DNA of 64,000 nt from Curtobacterium sp. VKM Ac-2922 (lineage in GTDB: Bacteria > Actinomycetota > Actinomycetes > Actinomycetales > Microbacteriaceae). This document shows, piece by piece, positions 20,589 to 27,827 of this stretch. The stretch is from assembly GCF_022815645.1 (NCBI RefSeq), contig NZ_JALGRO010000004.1, positions 251,436 to 315,435 on the forward strand. The letters are read 5' to 3'. The notes below the pieces were generated by a model. That model ran no database searches. It was not told the DNA's origin and saw only the letters and a list, made by a program, of their open reading frames with translations. Position 1 is the stretch's first letter; each line of letters starts with the position of its first letter. Position numbers and translations under genes: made by a program.

Positions 20589-21916
20589 CAGAAGGCCCCG
20601 AGGAGCTGGCCGTACACGCCGAACGTCCCGATCAGCAGCGGCACCAGCGCGATCACCGCGAGCGACTCGACGACGTTGCCGAGACGCCGGAGCGACGCGC
20701 GCTGGTGCCGGGCGGGGGTCACCAGCACGAGGAGGGCGACCACGACCGCGAGCCCGGCCAGGACTGCGGGGGCCAGGGCTCCGTCGTCGCCGCGCAGGTG
20801 GACCGTCACGCCGACCACGATCGCCGGCACCGTCGCGGCCCACAGTGCCGCGACCTGCGCGGCGAGCGGGAACGCCCGGGTCCGGAGGGCGGTGACGGTC
20901 ACGAGCGCGACCCCGAGCCACTGCGCCCAGGGACCGGTCGCCTCGGCGACGCCGACGAGGGCGACGGCGAGTGTGGCGGCCACGGCGAAGGTGGCCCACG
21001 TGAGCGTGCGGTACGCCCGGTCCACGGTCGTCAGGACGGTCTCGCGGCGGGCGAGCCGCCCGGTGATCACCTGGTCGTCCAGGCCGGTCAGTCCCGACAG
21101 GGACATGGCGTACCAGGGGATGAGTCCGATGACGACGACCGCGGCGGTCGCCAGGACCCCGGCGCTCTCGGCGCCGGTCATCGGACTCCGCTCGAGCAGG
21201 GTCGCCACACCAGCGCCGACCACACCGACCGCCGATCCGAGCGCGGCCGGCGCGGAGCGGCGGCCCAGGCCCGCGACCAGGAAGAGTGCGAGCCAGGCGG
21301 CGGTCGCGGTGGGCGCTGCGAGTCCCAGCGTGACGGAGCCGGACGGGCCGGCGGAGCCGAGCAGGGCCTCCAGACCGACCGCGGTGGGGAACGCCAGCCC
21401 CAGCGCCGCGGCGAGGAGTGCCCAGGCCACGGTCCGGGCCCGGGCCAGGGCGAGCCCCAGCCCGGCGACCACGCACACGGCCCAGGCGAGTGCCGGGACG
21501 CCACCGAGGCCGGGGACGCCGAGGGCGGCGACACCGGCGGCGAGCGTCAGCACGCCGATGCCCACGCCGCCCACCAGCAGGCGCGGTCCAGGACCCCACA
21601 GGCCCGAGCGGGACCCGAGCGCGTCGCTGACGGCATCGGTCACGTCGCTGACCTCGGGCGGTGGCGGGGCCTCGTCGAGTCGCAGCAGCCGCAGCACCTC
21701 ACCGTCGGCGACGCCCTGGTCCGCGGCCGAGGCCGTGGTGTCGAGCTGTTCGCCGGTCGACCGGAGCAGCGTCAGCGGTCGCGCGACCGGGGCGACCCGC
21801 TCGTCCAGCAGCTCGACGAGCCGCGGGACCAGCGACCCGAGGGTCTCGTCGCTCGGGATGACGAGCGTCGCGCGGCGGGTGGCGCCGACGACGGTGAGAC
21901 GCGTGAAGTCGGTCAC
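20588..21916 (-). CDS. eccD: Type VII secretion integral membrane protein EccD
   Basis: Membrane channel subunit of the type VII system. The 442-residue protein starts with a ubiquitin-like YukD domain (residues 1 to about 75: FTRLTVVGATRRATLVIP, then SLVPRLVELL and VADGEVLRLL), followed by about eleven transmembrane helices from residue 108 on, the EccD architecture. The GTG start is fixed by the 4-nt GTGA overlap with the small membrane protein before it. The domain order and the neighbouring eccC make the call firm although no catalytic residue exists to check. Confidence 0.88.
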   Translation of the reverse strand: MTDFTRLTVVGATRRATLVIPSDETLGSLVPRLVELLDERVAPVARPLTLLRSTGEQLDTTASAADQGVADGEVLRLLRLDEAPPPPEVSDVTDAVSDALGSRSGLWGPGPRLLVGGVGIGVLTLAAGVAALGVPGLGGVPALAWAVCVVAGLGLALARARTVAWALLAAALGLAFPTAVGLEALLGSAGPSGSVTLGLAAPTATAAWLALFLVAGLGRRSAPAALGSAVGVVGAGVATLLERSPMTGAESAGVLATAAVVVIGLIPWYAMSLSGLTGLDDQVITGRLARRETVLTTVDRAYRTLTWATFAVAATLAVALVGVAEATGPWAQWLGVALVTVTALRTRAFPLAAQVAALWAATVPAIVVGVTVHLRGDDGALAPAVLAGLAVVVALLVLVTPARHQRASLRRLGNVVESLAVIALVPLLIGTFGVYGQLLGAF

Positions 21917-22191
21917 CGGGTGCTCCCGCTCGTGGGTGCCGCGGTGCTGGTCGTCCCGGTGGACCCGCCGAGGCCCCCGGCCTGCCCGTTCTGGATGGCG
22001 TTGAGGACGAACGCGGTGCCGACGCATCCCGCGCACACCACGGCGGCGAGCACCACGCTGCCCACCAGGCGTCGGACGTTGTCGTTGACCGTGCGGCGTT
22101 CCGCCAGCTCGCCGATCAGGAAGGCCCCGCGCAGGCGGACCCGGTGCGTCCGCACCGACTCCAGCAGGATCGTGTCGTTGTTGTCAGGCAC
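21913..22191 (-). CDS. Small single-TM protein of the T7SS operon (possible reduced EccB-like part)
   Basis: A 92-residue protein: a charged cytoplasmic segment of about 42 residues (ends in RRTVNDNVRRL), one transmembrane helix (VGSVVLAAVVCAGCVGTAFVL), and a Gly/Ser/Thr-rich outer tail. I do not recognise a family. The layout, an arginine-rich cytoplasmic part, one TM and then a Gly-rich stretch, resembles the N-terminal anchor of EccB without its large periplasmic domain. EccB is otherwise missing in this locus, so a reduced EccB is one idea; this is inference. It is coupled to eccD by a 4-nt overlap and lies 42 nt behind the FHA gene. Confidence 0.6.
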   Translation of the reverse strand: MPDNNDTILLESVRTHRVRLRGAFLIGELAERRTVNDNVRRLVGSVVLAAVVCAGCVGTAFVLNAIQNGQAGGLGGSTGTTSTAAPTSGSTR

Positions 22192-22233
22192 GGTCGGTCG
22201 TCTCCTCGTGGTGGTGCCGTCGGGGTCCGGGCA

Positions 22234-23208
22234 TCATGCCGGTCCTCCGGCCGTCACCGTGTACTCGCGTTCGCCCAGCTCGACCCGCCAGCCCGTCGCC
22301 GCGGCCGTCCGCTGCCCGGGCACCAGCGGTTGGACCGCGCCCTCGGGCGAGGTGATGGTCGTGCCGTTCGTGGTGTGCAGGTCCGTCACCCAGAGCAGGT
22401 CGTCAGCCCACTCGAGCACGGCGTGGTTGCGGGAGAGCGTGCGGGCCATGTCGGGCAGGGCGTGCACGGTCACGTCCGGGCCGTCCGCCTCGGGGCGACG
22501 GCCCACCAGCACGGTGCCACGCACGACGATGGCGTCGCCGGAGACCGGCACCAGACGGACGTCGGCGTGCGGCGCCGGTTGGCGGCGGCCACCGCGCCGG
22601 TCCTCGGGCGTCCCGTCGTGACGCGCGCGAGCGGCGCGACGTCCCTCGGCCGGTGCGGGTGCCGCGGGCACGACCGCCGGGCCGAGCTGCTGCACGTGCA
22701 GGGCCGGCATCGCCGGTGTCAGCGGGTCGCGCCCGCGCCGGACGTCGGCGGTCAGGGTGGCGTGCGGCGACCAGGGCGCGAGCGCGCCGCGGACCGCGGT
22801 CGTCACCGTGGGCGGCAGCGCGCTGAGCACGTCGACACGGCGCAGCCGGGTGACGGCGAGTCCGAGGGTCCGGCCGGTCCGGCAGAGCAGGGCCAGCTGG
22901 GCCAGGACGACGACGACTGCCAGACCGAGGCCCGCGCCGACCGCGCCGGCCGGGTCGGTGCCGACGAGCGCGAGCAGCAGTGCACCGGCCGGGAGGATCG
23001 TGGCCAGGACGTCGACGACGCCGGCGGTCCGACGTCGGGTGGGGGACGCGGGCAGCACACCGGCCAGCAGACCGGCTCCGGTCGCGGTCGCCGCTCCGGT
23101 CGCGGCAGCCACCTGGGGTGCACCGCAGCGGGTGCAGAACCGTTCGGCGGCGGCCAGGATGCGCGAGCACCGGGCACAGCTCAACGAGCCGACGAGTGCA
23201 CTCGGCAT
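22234..23208 (-). CDS. Zinc-ribbon, RDD-type membrane and FHA domain protein
   Basis: A 324-residue protein, first gene of the minus-strand secretion operon. It starts with a zinc ribbon (Cys11, Cys14, Cys25, Cys28: CARC and CTRC), continues with an RDD-like membrane part of two or three helices (about residues 57-115), a Pro/Ala/Arg-rich linker, and a C-terminal FHA domain from about residue 235 (VGRRPEA, LSRNHAVLEW, HTTNGTTI), which binds phosphothreonine. FHA proteins are common in type VII loci and may link secretion to Ser/Thr kinase signals. The ATG has a strong GGGGAGG 6 nt upstream. No kinase gene is seen nearby. Confidence 0.8.
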   Translation of the reverse strand: MPSALVGSLSCARCSRILAAAERFCTRCGAPQVAAATGAATATGAGLLAGVLPASPTRRRTAGVVDVLATILPAGALLLALVGTDPAGAVGAGLGLAVVVVLAQLALLCRTGRTLGLAVTRLRRVDVLSALPPTVTTAVRGALAPWSPHATLTADVRRGRDPLTPAMPALHVQQLGPAVVPAAPAPAEGRRAARARHDGTPEDRRGGRRQPAPHADVRLVPVSGDAIVVRGTVLVGRRPEADGPDVTVHALPDMARTLSRNHAVLEWADDLLWVTDLHTTNGTTITSPEGAVQPLVPGQRTAAATGWRVELGEREYTVTAGGPA

Positions 23209-23248
23209 CGGTTCCTCCCCGTGGATCCGCAAGGACTGCAGCGAGGAG

Positions 23249-23254
23249 AGGCTA
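23249..23254 (-). promoter_or_regulatory. -10 box (TAGCCT) of the minus-strand T7SS operon
   Basis: On the minus strand TAGCCT lies 40 nt before the FHA-gene start, giving a leader of about 34 nt with the GGGGAGG ribosome site in it. No good -35 is visible. The 161-nt divergent gap (23209-23369) must also hold the plus-strand promoter for the WXG100 genes, for which I found no clear TANNNT box. Confidence 0.5.
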
Positions 23255-23369
23255 GCAGTCGGCACGAGGTCGGGACCGGAACGTGCCGTCGCGCCTTGCA
23301 GGACCCGTTCCGATGGACAACAATGTGGACGTTGGTGCACGAGCGCATGACCGACTGAGGGGAACAGAC

Positions 23370-23705
23370 GTGAAGTTCGCGATGGGGGCCGACACACTCG
23401 GCCAGCTGAGCAAGAAGACCGGCAGTGCATCCCAGGACCTCGGGTCCCAGGTGAAGGCACTGCTCGCCGCGGCCGAGCCGCTGCAGGGCAAGTTCAACGG
23501 TGCGGGCCGCGCGGCCTTCGACCGGTTCAAGTCGCAGTCGGACCAGGTGGCGAACGAGCTGAACGCCGCCCTCGCCGCGGTGCTGAGCGGCATCGGTGGC
23601 ATGGACACCGCGTTCGGGCAGGGCGACCAGCAGATGGCGGACGACGCCACGCAGGCGTCCGGCACCGTCAACTTCGACGCTGCGCGCTTCGGCGCCGGCC
23701 ACTGA
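23370..23705 (+). CDS. WXG100-family protein (F-N-G variant)
   Basis: A 111-residue helical protein, first gene of the plus-strand effector operon. It fits the WXG100/ESAT-6 hairpin: helix, turn, helix, with the turn reading LQGKFNGAGRAAFDRF. The tryptophan of W-x-G is replaced by Phe (residue 42), while the following A-x-x-x-F pattern is kept. No signal peptide; such proteins are exported by EccC-driven type VII systems, often as heterodimers. The start GTG is preceded by GAGGGGAA. The next WXG100-like gene follows after 16 nt, so the two likely form a pair. Confidence 0.85.
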   Translation: MKFAMGADTLGQLSKKTGSASQDLGSQVKALLAAAEPLQGKFNGAGRAAFDRFKSQSDQVANELNAALAAVLSGIGGMDTAFGQGDQQMADDATQASGTVNFDAARFGAGH

Positions 23706-23721
23706 GACCAGGGGGAGAACC

Positions 23722-24036
23722 ATGGCAGGCAACCAGGCAGACCGCCGCGACTACGACGTCGCCGCCTCGCAGAGCGCGCAGGACAACTTCAACCGCGTCG
23801 CCGCCCAGCTCGAAGCGCTGATCGACCAGCGCGACGGCGACGTGCGCGCCGCGATGAGCGACTACCAGGCCGACGGTGTCTCCGACGAGTACCAGTCGAA
23901 GGAACTGCGCTGGAAGAACGCCGCAACCGAGGTGCGCGGCATCATCGCGACCCTCCGCACCTCGCTGCAGTCGACCGACCAGACCGCACAGCAGACCATC
24001 CAGAAGGCCAAGAGCGCCGTCGACAGCATCGGCTGA
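23722..24036 (+). CDS. ESAT-6/WXG100-like protein (pore-forming ESAT-6 type)
   Basis: A 104-residue, all-helical, charged protein (MAGNQADRRDYDVAAS...). It has two long helices broken around YQADGVSDEYQSKELRW; the position of the aromatic/Gly turn and the length match ESAT-6-like proteins annotated in Microbacteriaceae. No cysteine and no signal peptide. GGGGGAG lies 6 nt before the ATG. It probably pairs with the preceding F-N-G protein or with the toxin N-terminus for export. The exact subfamily is from memory and not verified. Confidence 0.75.
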   Translation: MAGNQADRRDYDVAASQSAQDNFNRVAAQLEALIDQRDGDVRAAMSDYQADGVSDEYQSKELRWKNAATEVRGIIATLRTSLQSTDQTAQQTIQKAKSAVDSIG

Positions 24037-24090
24037 CGACACCGAGGGGACCGCTCGAGCCCTGACCGGTCGAGCGGACGGGTGTGAGCA

Positions 24091-24435
24091 ATGACCTACA
24101 ACGTCGACCCCGCGGGGGTGAAGACGGTCCTGACCGACGTGGCCACGACGAGCCAACCCGTGATGGACGCGCTGGGTCAGATCGACGGCGCAGTGCAGTC
24201 CGTGGCGACCGCCGCGCAGTCCGAGCTGGTCAACGGCGCGCTGACCCGGTTCTTCGACGCCATGTCGGGCCACGTCACCACCATCACACGGCACGTGCCG
24301 GCGGCGATCGACGGAGCCGTCGCCGCGACGAACGCCGTGGTGCACGGGGACGACGACATCGCTGCGACGATGGAGCGCAACGCCGGGATCGCCGCGGCCG
24401 ACGGCGACCTGTCGATCCTGGGAGTCGACCAGTGA
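24091..24435 (+). CDS. Small helical T7SS-associated protein (DUF6507-like)
   Basis: A 114-residue protein, mostly alpha-helical and poor in aromatic residues, starting MTYNVDPAGVKTVLTDVA. It looks like an additional WXG100-size secretion partner: two amphipathic helices and no signal peptide. I recall this type as DUF6507 but could not check it. The stop overlaps the toxin GTG by 4 nt (GTGA), the usual place for a toxin-specific export chaperone or co-secreted partner; that role is inference from position. Confidence 0.65.
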   Translation: MTYNVDPAGVKTVLTDVATTSQPVMDALGQIDGAVQSVATAAQSELVNGALTRFFDAMSGHVTTITRHVPAAIDGAVAATNAVVHGDDDIAATMERNAGIAAADGDLSILGVDQ

Positions 24436-26774
24436 GCCTGATCGACCCGGACGCGTTGCCCGGTGCCGCGCTGCAGCCGGCCGACGTCACCACCTCCGCG
24501 AACACCGTCGCCACGCTCGGGTCGACGATCACCACGGGGGGCGGCGACACCGTCCGTGCGTGGCAGGCGATCTCGGGCTCGTACCAGTCCGACGGCGCCG
24601 AACACCTGTACGACGTCATGACCCCGGTGGGCACCGCGACGACGACGCTGGGCGACGGACTCACCGCCGTCGCAGCGGCGCTCACGACGTACGCCGAGAC
24701 CGTCACACCGATCAAGACGAAGCTCGACACCCTGCGCACCGACGCCGAGGACTTCGTGTACCGCGCGAAGCACTTCCAACCGAAGGTGCAGGACTCGGAC
24801 GACGGGTACGTCATCGCCTCACAGGCCGTCAGCACCCTCGGCGTCAGCCTGATCACCGGCACCAAGGTCGAGATCACTTCGTGGGACCAGGACCCGGACA
24901 TGGTCGCCGAGAACAACCGGCTCATCCGCCGCGGTGCCGACCTCGCCGAGCAGTGGCTCGCCGCGCAGCAGACCTGCGCCAACGCGATCCTCGGGGCCGC
25001 CGACCTGGCTCCGTTGCCGGGCAGCGCCAGCGGGACCCCCGCGCAGGTCATGGCGGCGGCCGAGGCGTCGATGCCGTGGGCCGGGCAGCAGGACATCGTC
25101 ACGCCGTGGGGGTCGACCGGCGACCGCAAGGAGTCCTGCGGCGAGAAGACCGCCGGGTTCCCCGCGCACCTGGTCAAGGGCGTCGTCGTGGACGGTCTGG
25201 GCGGGATGGCCAAGGGCCTGAGCTCGTTGCTGACCGGCTGGGACGGCACCGGGATCCCGTGGTACGCCGAGGCGATCGCCGGGGGGATCACCGGCCGTTC
25301 CGACATGGTCGGCGACGCGTTCGACCGCGCGGGGCAGACCTTCGGGGGTTCGTGGCTCGGCCTCGGCCACCTGGCGTCGGCGCTGTCCCCGATCGGCACC
25401 GTCGTCAACACCCTCGGCAACACGCCGCTCGGGAACTTCCTGCCGGAGGACACCCAGCAGTTCCTGTCCGACTGGGGCCACGACGACACCACCGCCCTGG
25501 CCGACACGGTCGGAGGACTCGTCGGGCTGAAGCTCCCCGACGAGTGGTGGAACGCGTCGTCATGGGACGGCTACAACATCGCGCAGTCGTGGGTCGACGA
25601 CCCGGGCGGTACGGCCGGCGCGAGTGCGTTCAACATCGGCACCCTGTTCATCCCCGGTGCCGGCGAAGCGAGCGCGGGTGCCCACGCGACCGCGGCGGCC
25701 GCCGATGCCGCGGGCGACGTCGCCCGTGCGGGCGGGTTCGCGGACGACGCTGCCCGGGCTGCCCACGGCGCCGACGGGTTCGTCGACGCGGCGAAGGGCA
25801 TCACGGGGACGGACCTGGCCGGTGTCGCCAAGGGCGTGGACGCGGGGGACGTCGCGAAGGTGACCCGCGAGGGCGACCTGCCGACGACGAGCGTCGACCT
25901 GGCCGGAGACGCTGCCAAGGTGGACGTCCCGCCCGTGACGCACGACGTGCCGCCCGCTGGTCACGACGTGCCTCCGGTCGCGCACGACGCGCCGCCTGCC
26001 GCGCATGACGCGCCGCCGCCTGCGCGCGACGCGCCGCCTGCTGCGCATGACGCGCCGCCGGCTGCGCACGATGTGCCGCCTGCTGCGCACGACGCGCCGC
26101 CTGCTGCGCACGATGTGCCGCCGGCTGCGCACGATGCGCCGCCGACCGAGCACGTCCCCCCGCACACCGGCCTCGACGCACCCCCGCCCGGAGCACCGGC
26201 GGACACCCCGTTGCCCGCACTCGACGAGGTCAACAAGCAGTACCGCACGAACGACGGCACCGGCTTCGTCAAGTCCGAGGACGAGTGGGCCACCGCGGTC
26301 TCAGAGGCCTACCCGACGCTCACGAAGGACGACGTGCTCGGTCTCTACGACTACACGACCTCGCACTACGGCGACATGAACGACCACCTGCGGGACCTCC
26401 ACTCCCCAGCGGACGCGGCCTCGCTCGAGGCGGACATCTCCCGCACGACGGACGCCATCGCGAAGCTCCCGCCCGTCGAGGGGACCTTCTACCGTGGCGT
26501 GCAGTTCGACACGTCGACGTTGGACGGCCTGCAGGTCGGCAAGCCGTGGAGCGACGAGGGCTTCATCAGCACGTCGACCGATCCGACGAAGGCCTTCCCG
26601 GGGAACACGGTGCTGACGATCGAGGGGAAGACCGGCGTGAACGTCAAGCCCTTCTCGGACGTCATGCGCGAGGACGAGGTGCTGTTCCAACGGCACACGC
26701 AGTTCGAGGTCGTCAGCAAGGAGCTCGTGGACGGCAAGTGGCGGATCACCCTGCGAGAGGGCGCGGGTGGTTGA
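24432..26774 (+). CDS. Polymorphic toxin, T7SS-type N-terminus and C-terminal ADP-ribosyltransferase domain
   Basis: A 780-residue probable secreted toxin. The N-terminal ~110 residues are WXG-like helices (RAWQAISGSYQSDGAEHLYD). A Gly/Ala-rich middle follows, then a linker of about eleven seven-residue repeats PPAAHD(A/V) at residues 500-572. The last ~100 residues form an R-S-E type ART domain: Arg688 in FYRGVQF, Ser713-Thr714-Ser715 in FISTSTD, and the E-x-E motif Glu747-Asp748-Glu749 in REDEVLFQ. This is the layout of ADPrib_exo_Tox enzymes, which attach ADP-ribose from NAD to a target. All active-site residues are present. It overlaps the preceding gene by 4 nt and the next by 8 nt. The target is unknown. 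Confidence 0.85.
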   Translation: MSLIDPDALPGAALQPADVTTSANTVATLGSTITTGGGDTVRAWQAISGSYQSDGAEHLYDVMTPVGTATTTLGDGLTAVAAALTTYAETVTPIKTKLDTLRTDAEDFVYRAKHFQPKVQDSDDGYVIASQAVSTLGVSLITGTKVEITSWDQDPDMVAENNRLIRRGADLAEQWLAAQQTCANAILGAADLAPLPGSASGTPAQVMAAAEASMPWAGQQDIVTPWGSTGDRKESCGEKTAGFPAHLVKGVVVDGLGGMAKGLSSLLTGWDGTGIPWYAEAIAGGITGRSDMVGDAFDRAGQTFGGSWLGLGHLASALSPIGTVVNTLGNTPLGNFLPEDTQQFLSDWGHDDTTALADTVGGLVGLKLPDEWWNASSWDGYNIAQSWVDDPGGTAGASAFNIGTLFIPGAGEASAGAHATAAAADAAGDVARAGGFADDAARAAHGADGFVDAAKGITGTDLAGVAKGVDAGDVAKVTREGDLPTTSVDLAGDAAKVDVPPVTHDVPPAGHDVPPVAHDAPPAAHDAPPPARDAPPAAHDAPPAAHDVPPAAHDAPPAAHDVPPAAHDAPPTEHVPPHTGLDAPPPGAPADTPLPALDEVNKQYRTNDGTGFVKSEDEWATAVSEAYPTLTKDDVLGLYDYTTSHYGDMNDHLRDLHSPADAASLEADISRTTDAIAKLPPVEGTFYRGVQFDTSTLDGLQVGKPWSDEGFISTSTDPTKAFPGNTVLTIEGKTGVNVKPFSDVMREDEVLFQRHTQFEVVSKELVDGKWRITLREGAGG
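25929..26148 (+). repeat. Tandem 21-bp repeats coding the PPAAHD(A/V) linker
   Basis: About ten imperfect 21-bp units encode a proline-histidine linker between the toxin body and its ART domain. Units vary at the Ala/Val and at His/Arg sites. Repeats like this can gain or lose units by slippage in steps of 21 bp without shifting the frame, so linker length may vary between strains. Confidence 0.85.
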
Positions 26775-27243
26775 CACATCAGCACGTGTGCAGGTGCTGC
26801 TGCAGGCGCTGTCCAAGCTCCCGGCAACCGAGGGGATCGTGTTCCACGGCGGCGGGCTGCCCGGTCAGTTCCGTCTCGCGGGGGAGTTCACGCTGCGCGG
26901 CCTCACCGCCACCTCGTCGGACCCCGACGTCGCGACCGAGGGTGACAGCGTCGACGGTCTCGTGGCGTTCCGTTCGCGGACGGGACGGAGCATCGCCCCG
27001 TTCTCGGCGCACCCCGACGAACACGAGGTCGTGTTCCTGCCCGGGTCCCGCTTCCGGCTCGTGGGAGACGTCTGGGTCGAGCGCCGTGGCATGCTCGTGA
27101 CCGTCCTCGACGAACTCGTCGACGGCGTCGCGACCGACGACCCGGACGCGCTCCGACAGGCGTGCGCCGAGCTGGTCGCCCGCCACGAGCCGACCCACCG
27201 AGAACCGACGACGCTCGGCAAGTTCGCGTCGGAGTTGTCCTGA
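26767..27243 (+). CDS. Degenerate ART-like protein behind the toxin; candidate immunity protein
   Basis: A 158-residue protein whose residues 20-100 follow the ART domain of the upstream toxin segment by segment: EGIVFHGGG against EGTFYRGVQ, LTATSSDPDVA against FISTSTDPTKA, and APFSAHPDEHEVVF against KPFSDVMREDEVLF. The NAD-binding Arg is His27, the first Ser of the STS motif is Ala48, but Glu85-x-Glu87 is kept; spacing from the Arg/His to the last Glu is 61 and 60 residues. It therefore looks like an inactive ART fold. The GTG overlaps the toxin stop by 8 nt, the normal place for an immunity gene. An active second toxin or a different His-type enzyme is possible. Confidence 0.6.
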   Translation: MVDTSARVQVLLQALSKLPATEGIVFHGGGLPGQFRLAGEFTLRGLTATSSDPDVATEGDSVDGLVAFRSRTGRSIAPFSAHPDEHEVVFLPGSRFRLVGDVWVERRGMLVTVLDELVDGVATDDPDALRQACAELVARHEPTHREPTTLGKFASELS

Positions 27244-27247
27244 CGCG

Positions 27248-27288
27248 ACGGCCGCTCGCCGGGAGCGGGCTCAGCCGGCGGCGGCCGT
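27248..27288 (+). terminator. Nested inverted repeats between convergent genes
   Basis: ACGGCCGC (27248-27255) pairs with GCGGCCGT (27281-27288), enclosing a smaller CCGCTC/GAGCGG hairpin. It sits at the junction of two convergent genes and overlaps the 3' end of the minus-strand one, so it could end transcription from both sides. No U-tract. Confidence 0.35.
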
Positions 27289-27744
27289 GCGGATCGGTTC
27301 GGGGGGTTCCGGAGCGATGTCGAGCAGGGTGAGCGAACCGTCCTGCCCGATCACGGCGGGTCCGGAGCGGCGTCCCAGCCCCCCGCCCCGGAAGACCGGG
27401 AGCGCGTGGGGGCCGCACTGTCGCAGGAGCTCGCCGAACCAGGGTCCGTAGGACGGGTCCGCCAGTCGTGCTCGCGGGTCGAGGCCCGGTTCGAGCCCGT
27501 CGGCGATCTGTTCCGGGGTGAGTGCTTCGGACGGGTCGTGCTCGAACGGCATCTCCCAGTCCTCGGAACCGATGTAGACCGCCATCCGGAACGGCCGCCG
27601 ACCCGAACCGGAACCCGAGGCAGTGAGCCAGCACCGCCAGTCGCCGATCTCGTACAGCTCGGGGAACACCCGCACCGACTGCCAGCCCCGCTGATGCAGG
27701 ACCTGGACCGCCTGCAGGAAGGTGTACGAGGGTGTGAAGTCCAT
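27271..27744 (-). CDS. Unknown 157-residue protein convergent to the toxin operon
   Basis: I do not recognise this protein. It starts MDFTPSYTFLQAVQVLHQRGWQ, is rich in Trp and aromatic residues in its first half (LYEIGDWRCWLTAS, YIGSEDWEMPFEHDPSEALT) and has no TM helix or signal peptide, so it is probably a soluble cytoplasmic alpha/beta protein. It has its own leaderless-type promoter and lies between the toxin operon and the second minus-strand operon. Small soluble aromatic-rich proteins in such places are sometimes immunity proteins, but nothing in the sequence proves it. Confidence 0.7.
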   Translation of the reverse strand: MDFTPSYTFLQAVQVLHQRGWQSVRVFPELYEIGDWRCWLTASGSGSGRRPFRMAVYIGSEDWEMPFEHDPSEALTPEQIADGLEPGLDPRARLADPSYGPWFGELLRQCGPHALPVFRGGGLGRRSGPAVIGQDGSLTLLDIAPEPPEPIRTAAAG

Positions 27745-27751
27745 CGGCTCC

Positions 27752-27757
27752 AGCGTA
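27752..27757 (-). promoter_or_regulatory. -10 box (TACGCT), leaderless start of the 157-residue protein
   Basis: On the minus strand TACGCT is followed by 7 nt and the ATG, so the mRNA would begin at the start codon. This fixes the start. Confidence 0.55.
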
Positions 27758-27827
27758 CTGCGCCGGCTCCGGCACGATCGGAACCCGGTCCGCGCCGAGA
27801 CGAGCGGCCTGTGGTCGGCCCGGTCCG

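Noticed and set aside
24084..24431. N-terminal extension of the toxin frame upstream of GTG 24432
   Set aside because: The extension lies over the DUF6507-like gene in another frame and is arginine-rich; the 4-nt GTGA overlap supports the later start.
25929..26293. Minus-strand Gly-Cys-Ala repeat protein opposite the toxin linker
   Set aside because: It is the antisense reading of the 21-bp linker repeats; no start or context supports it.
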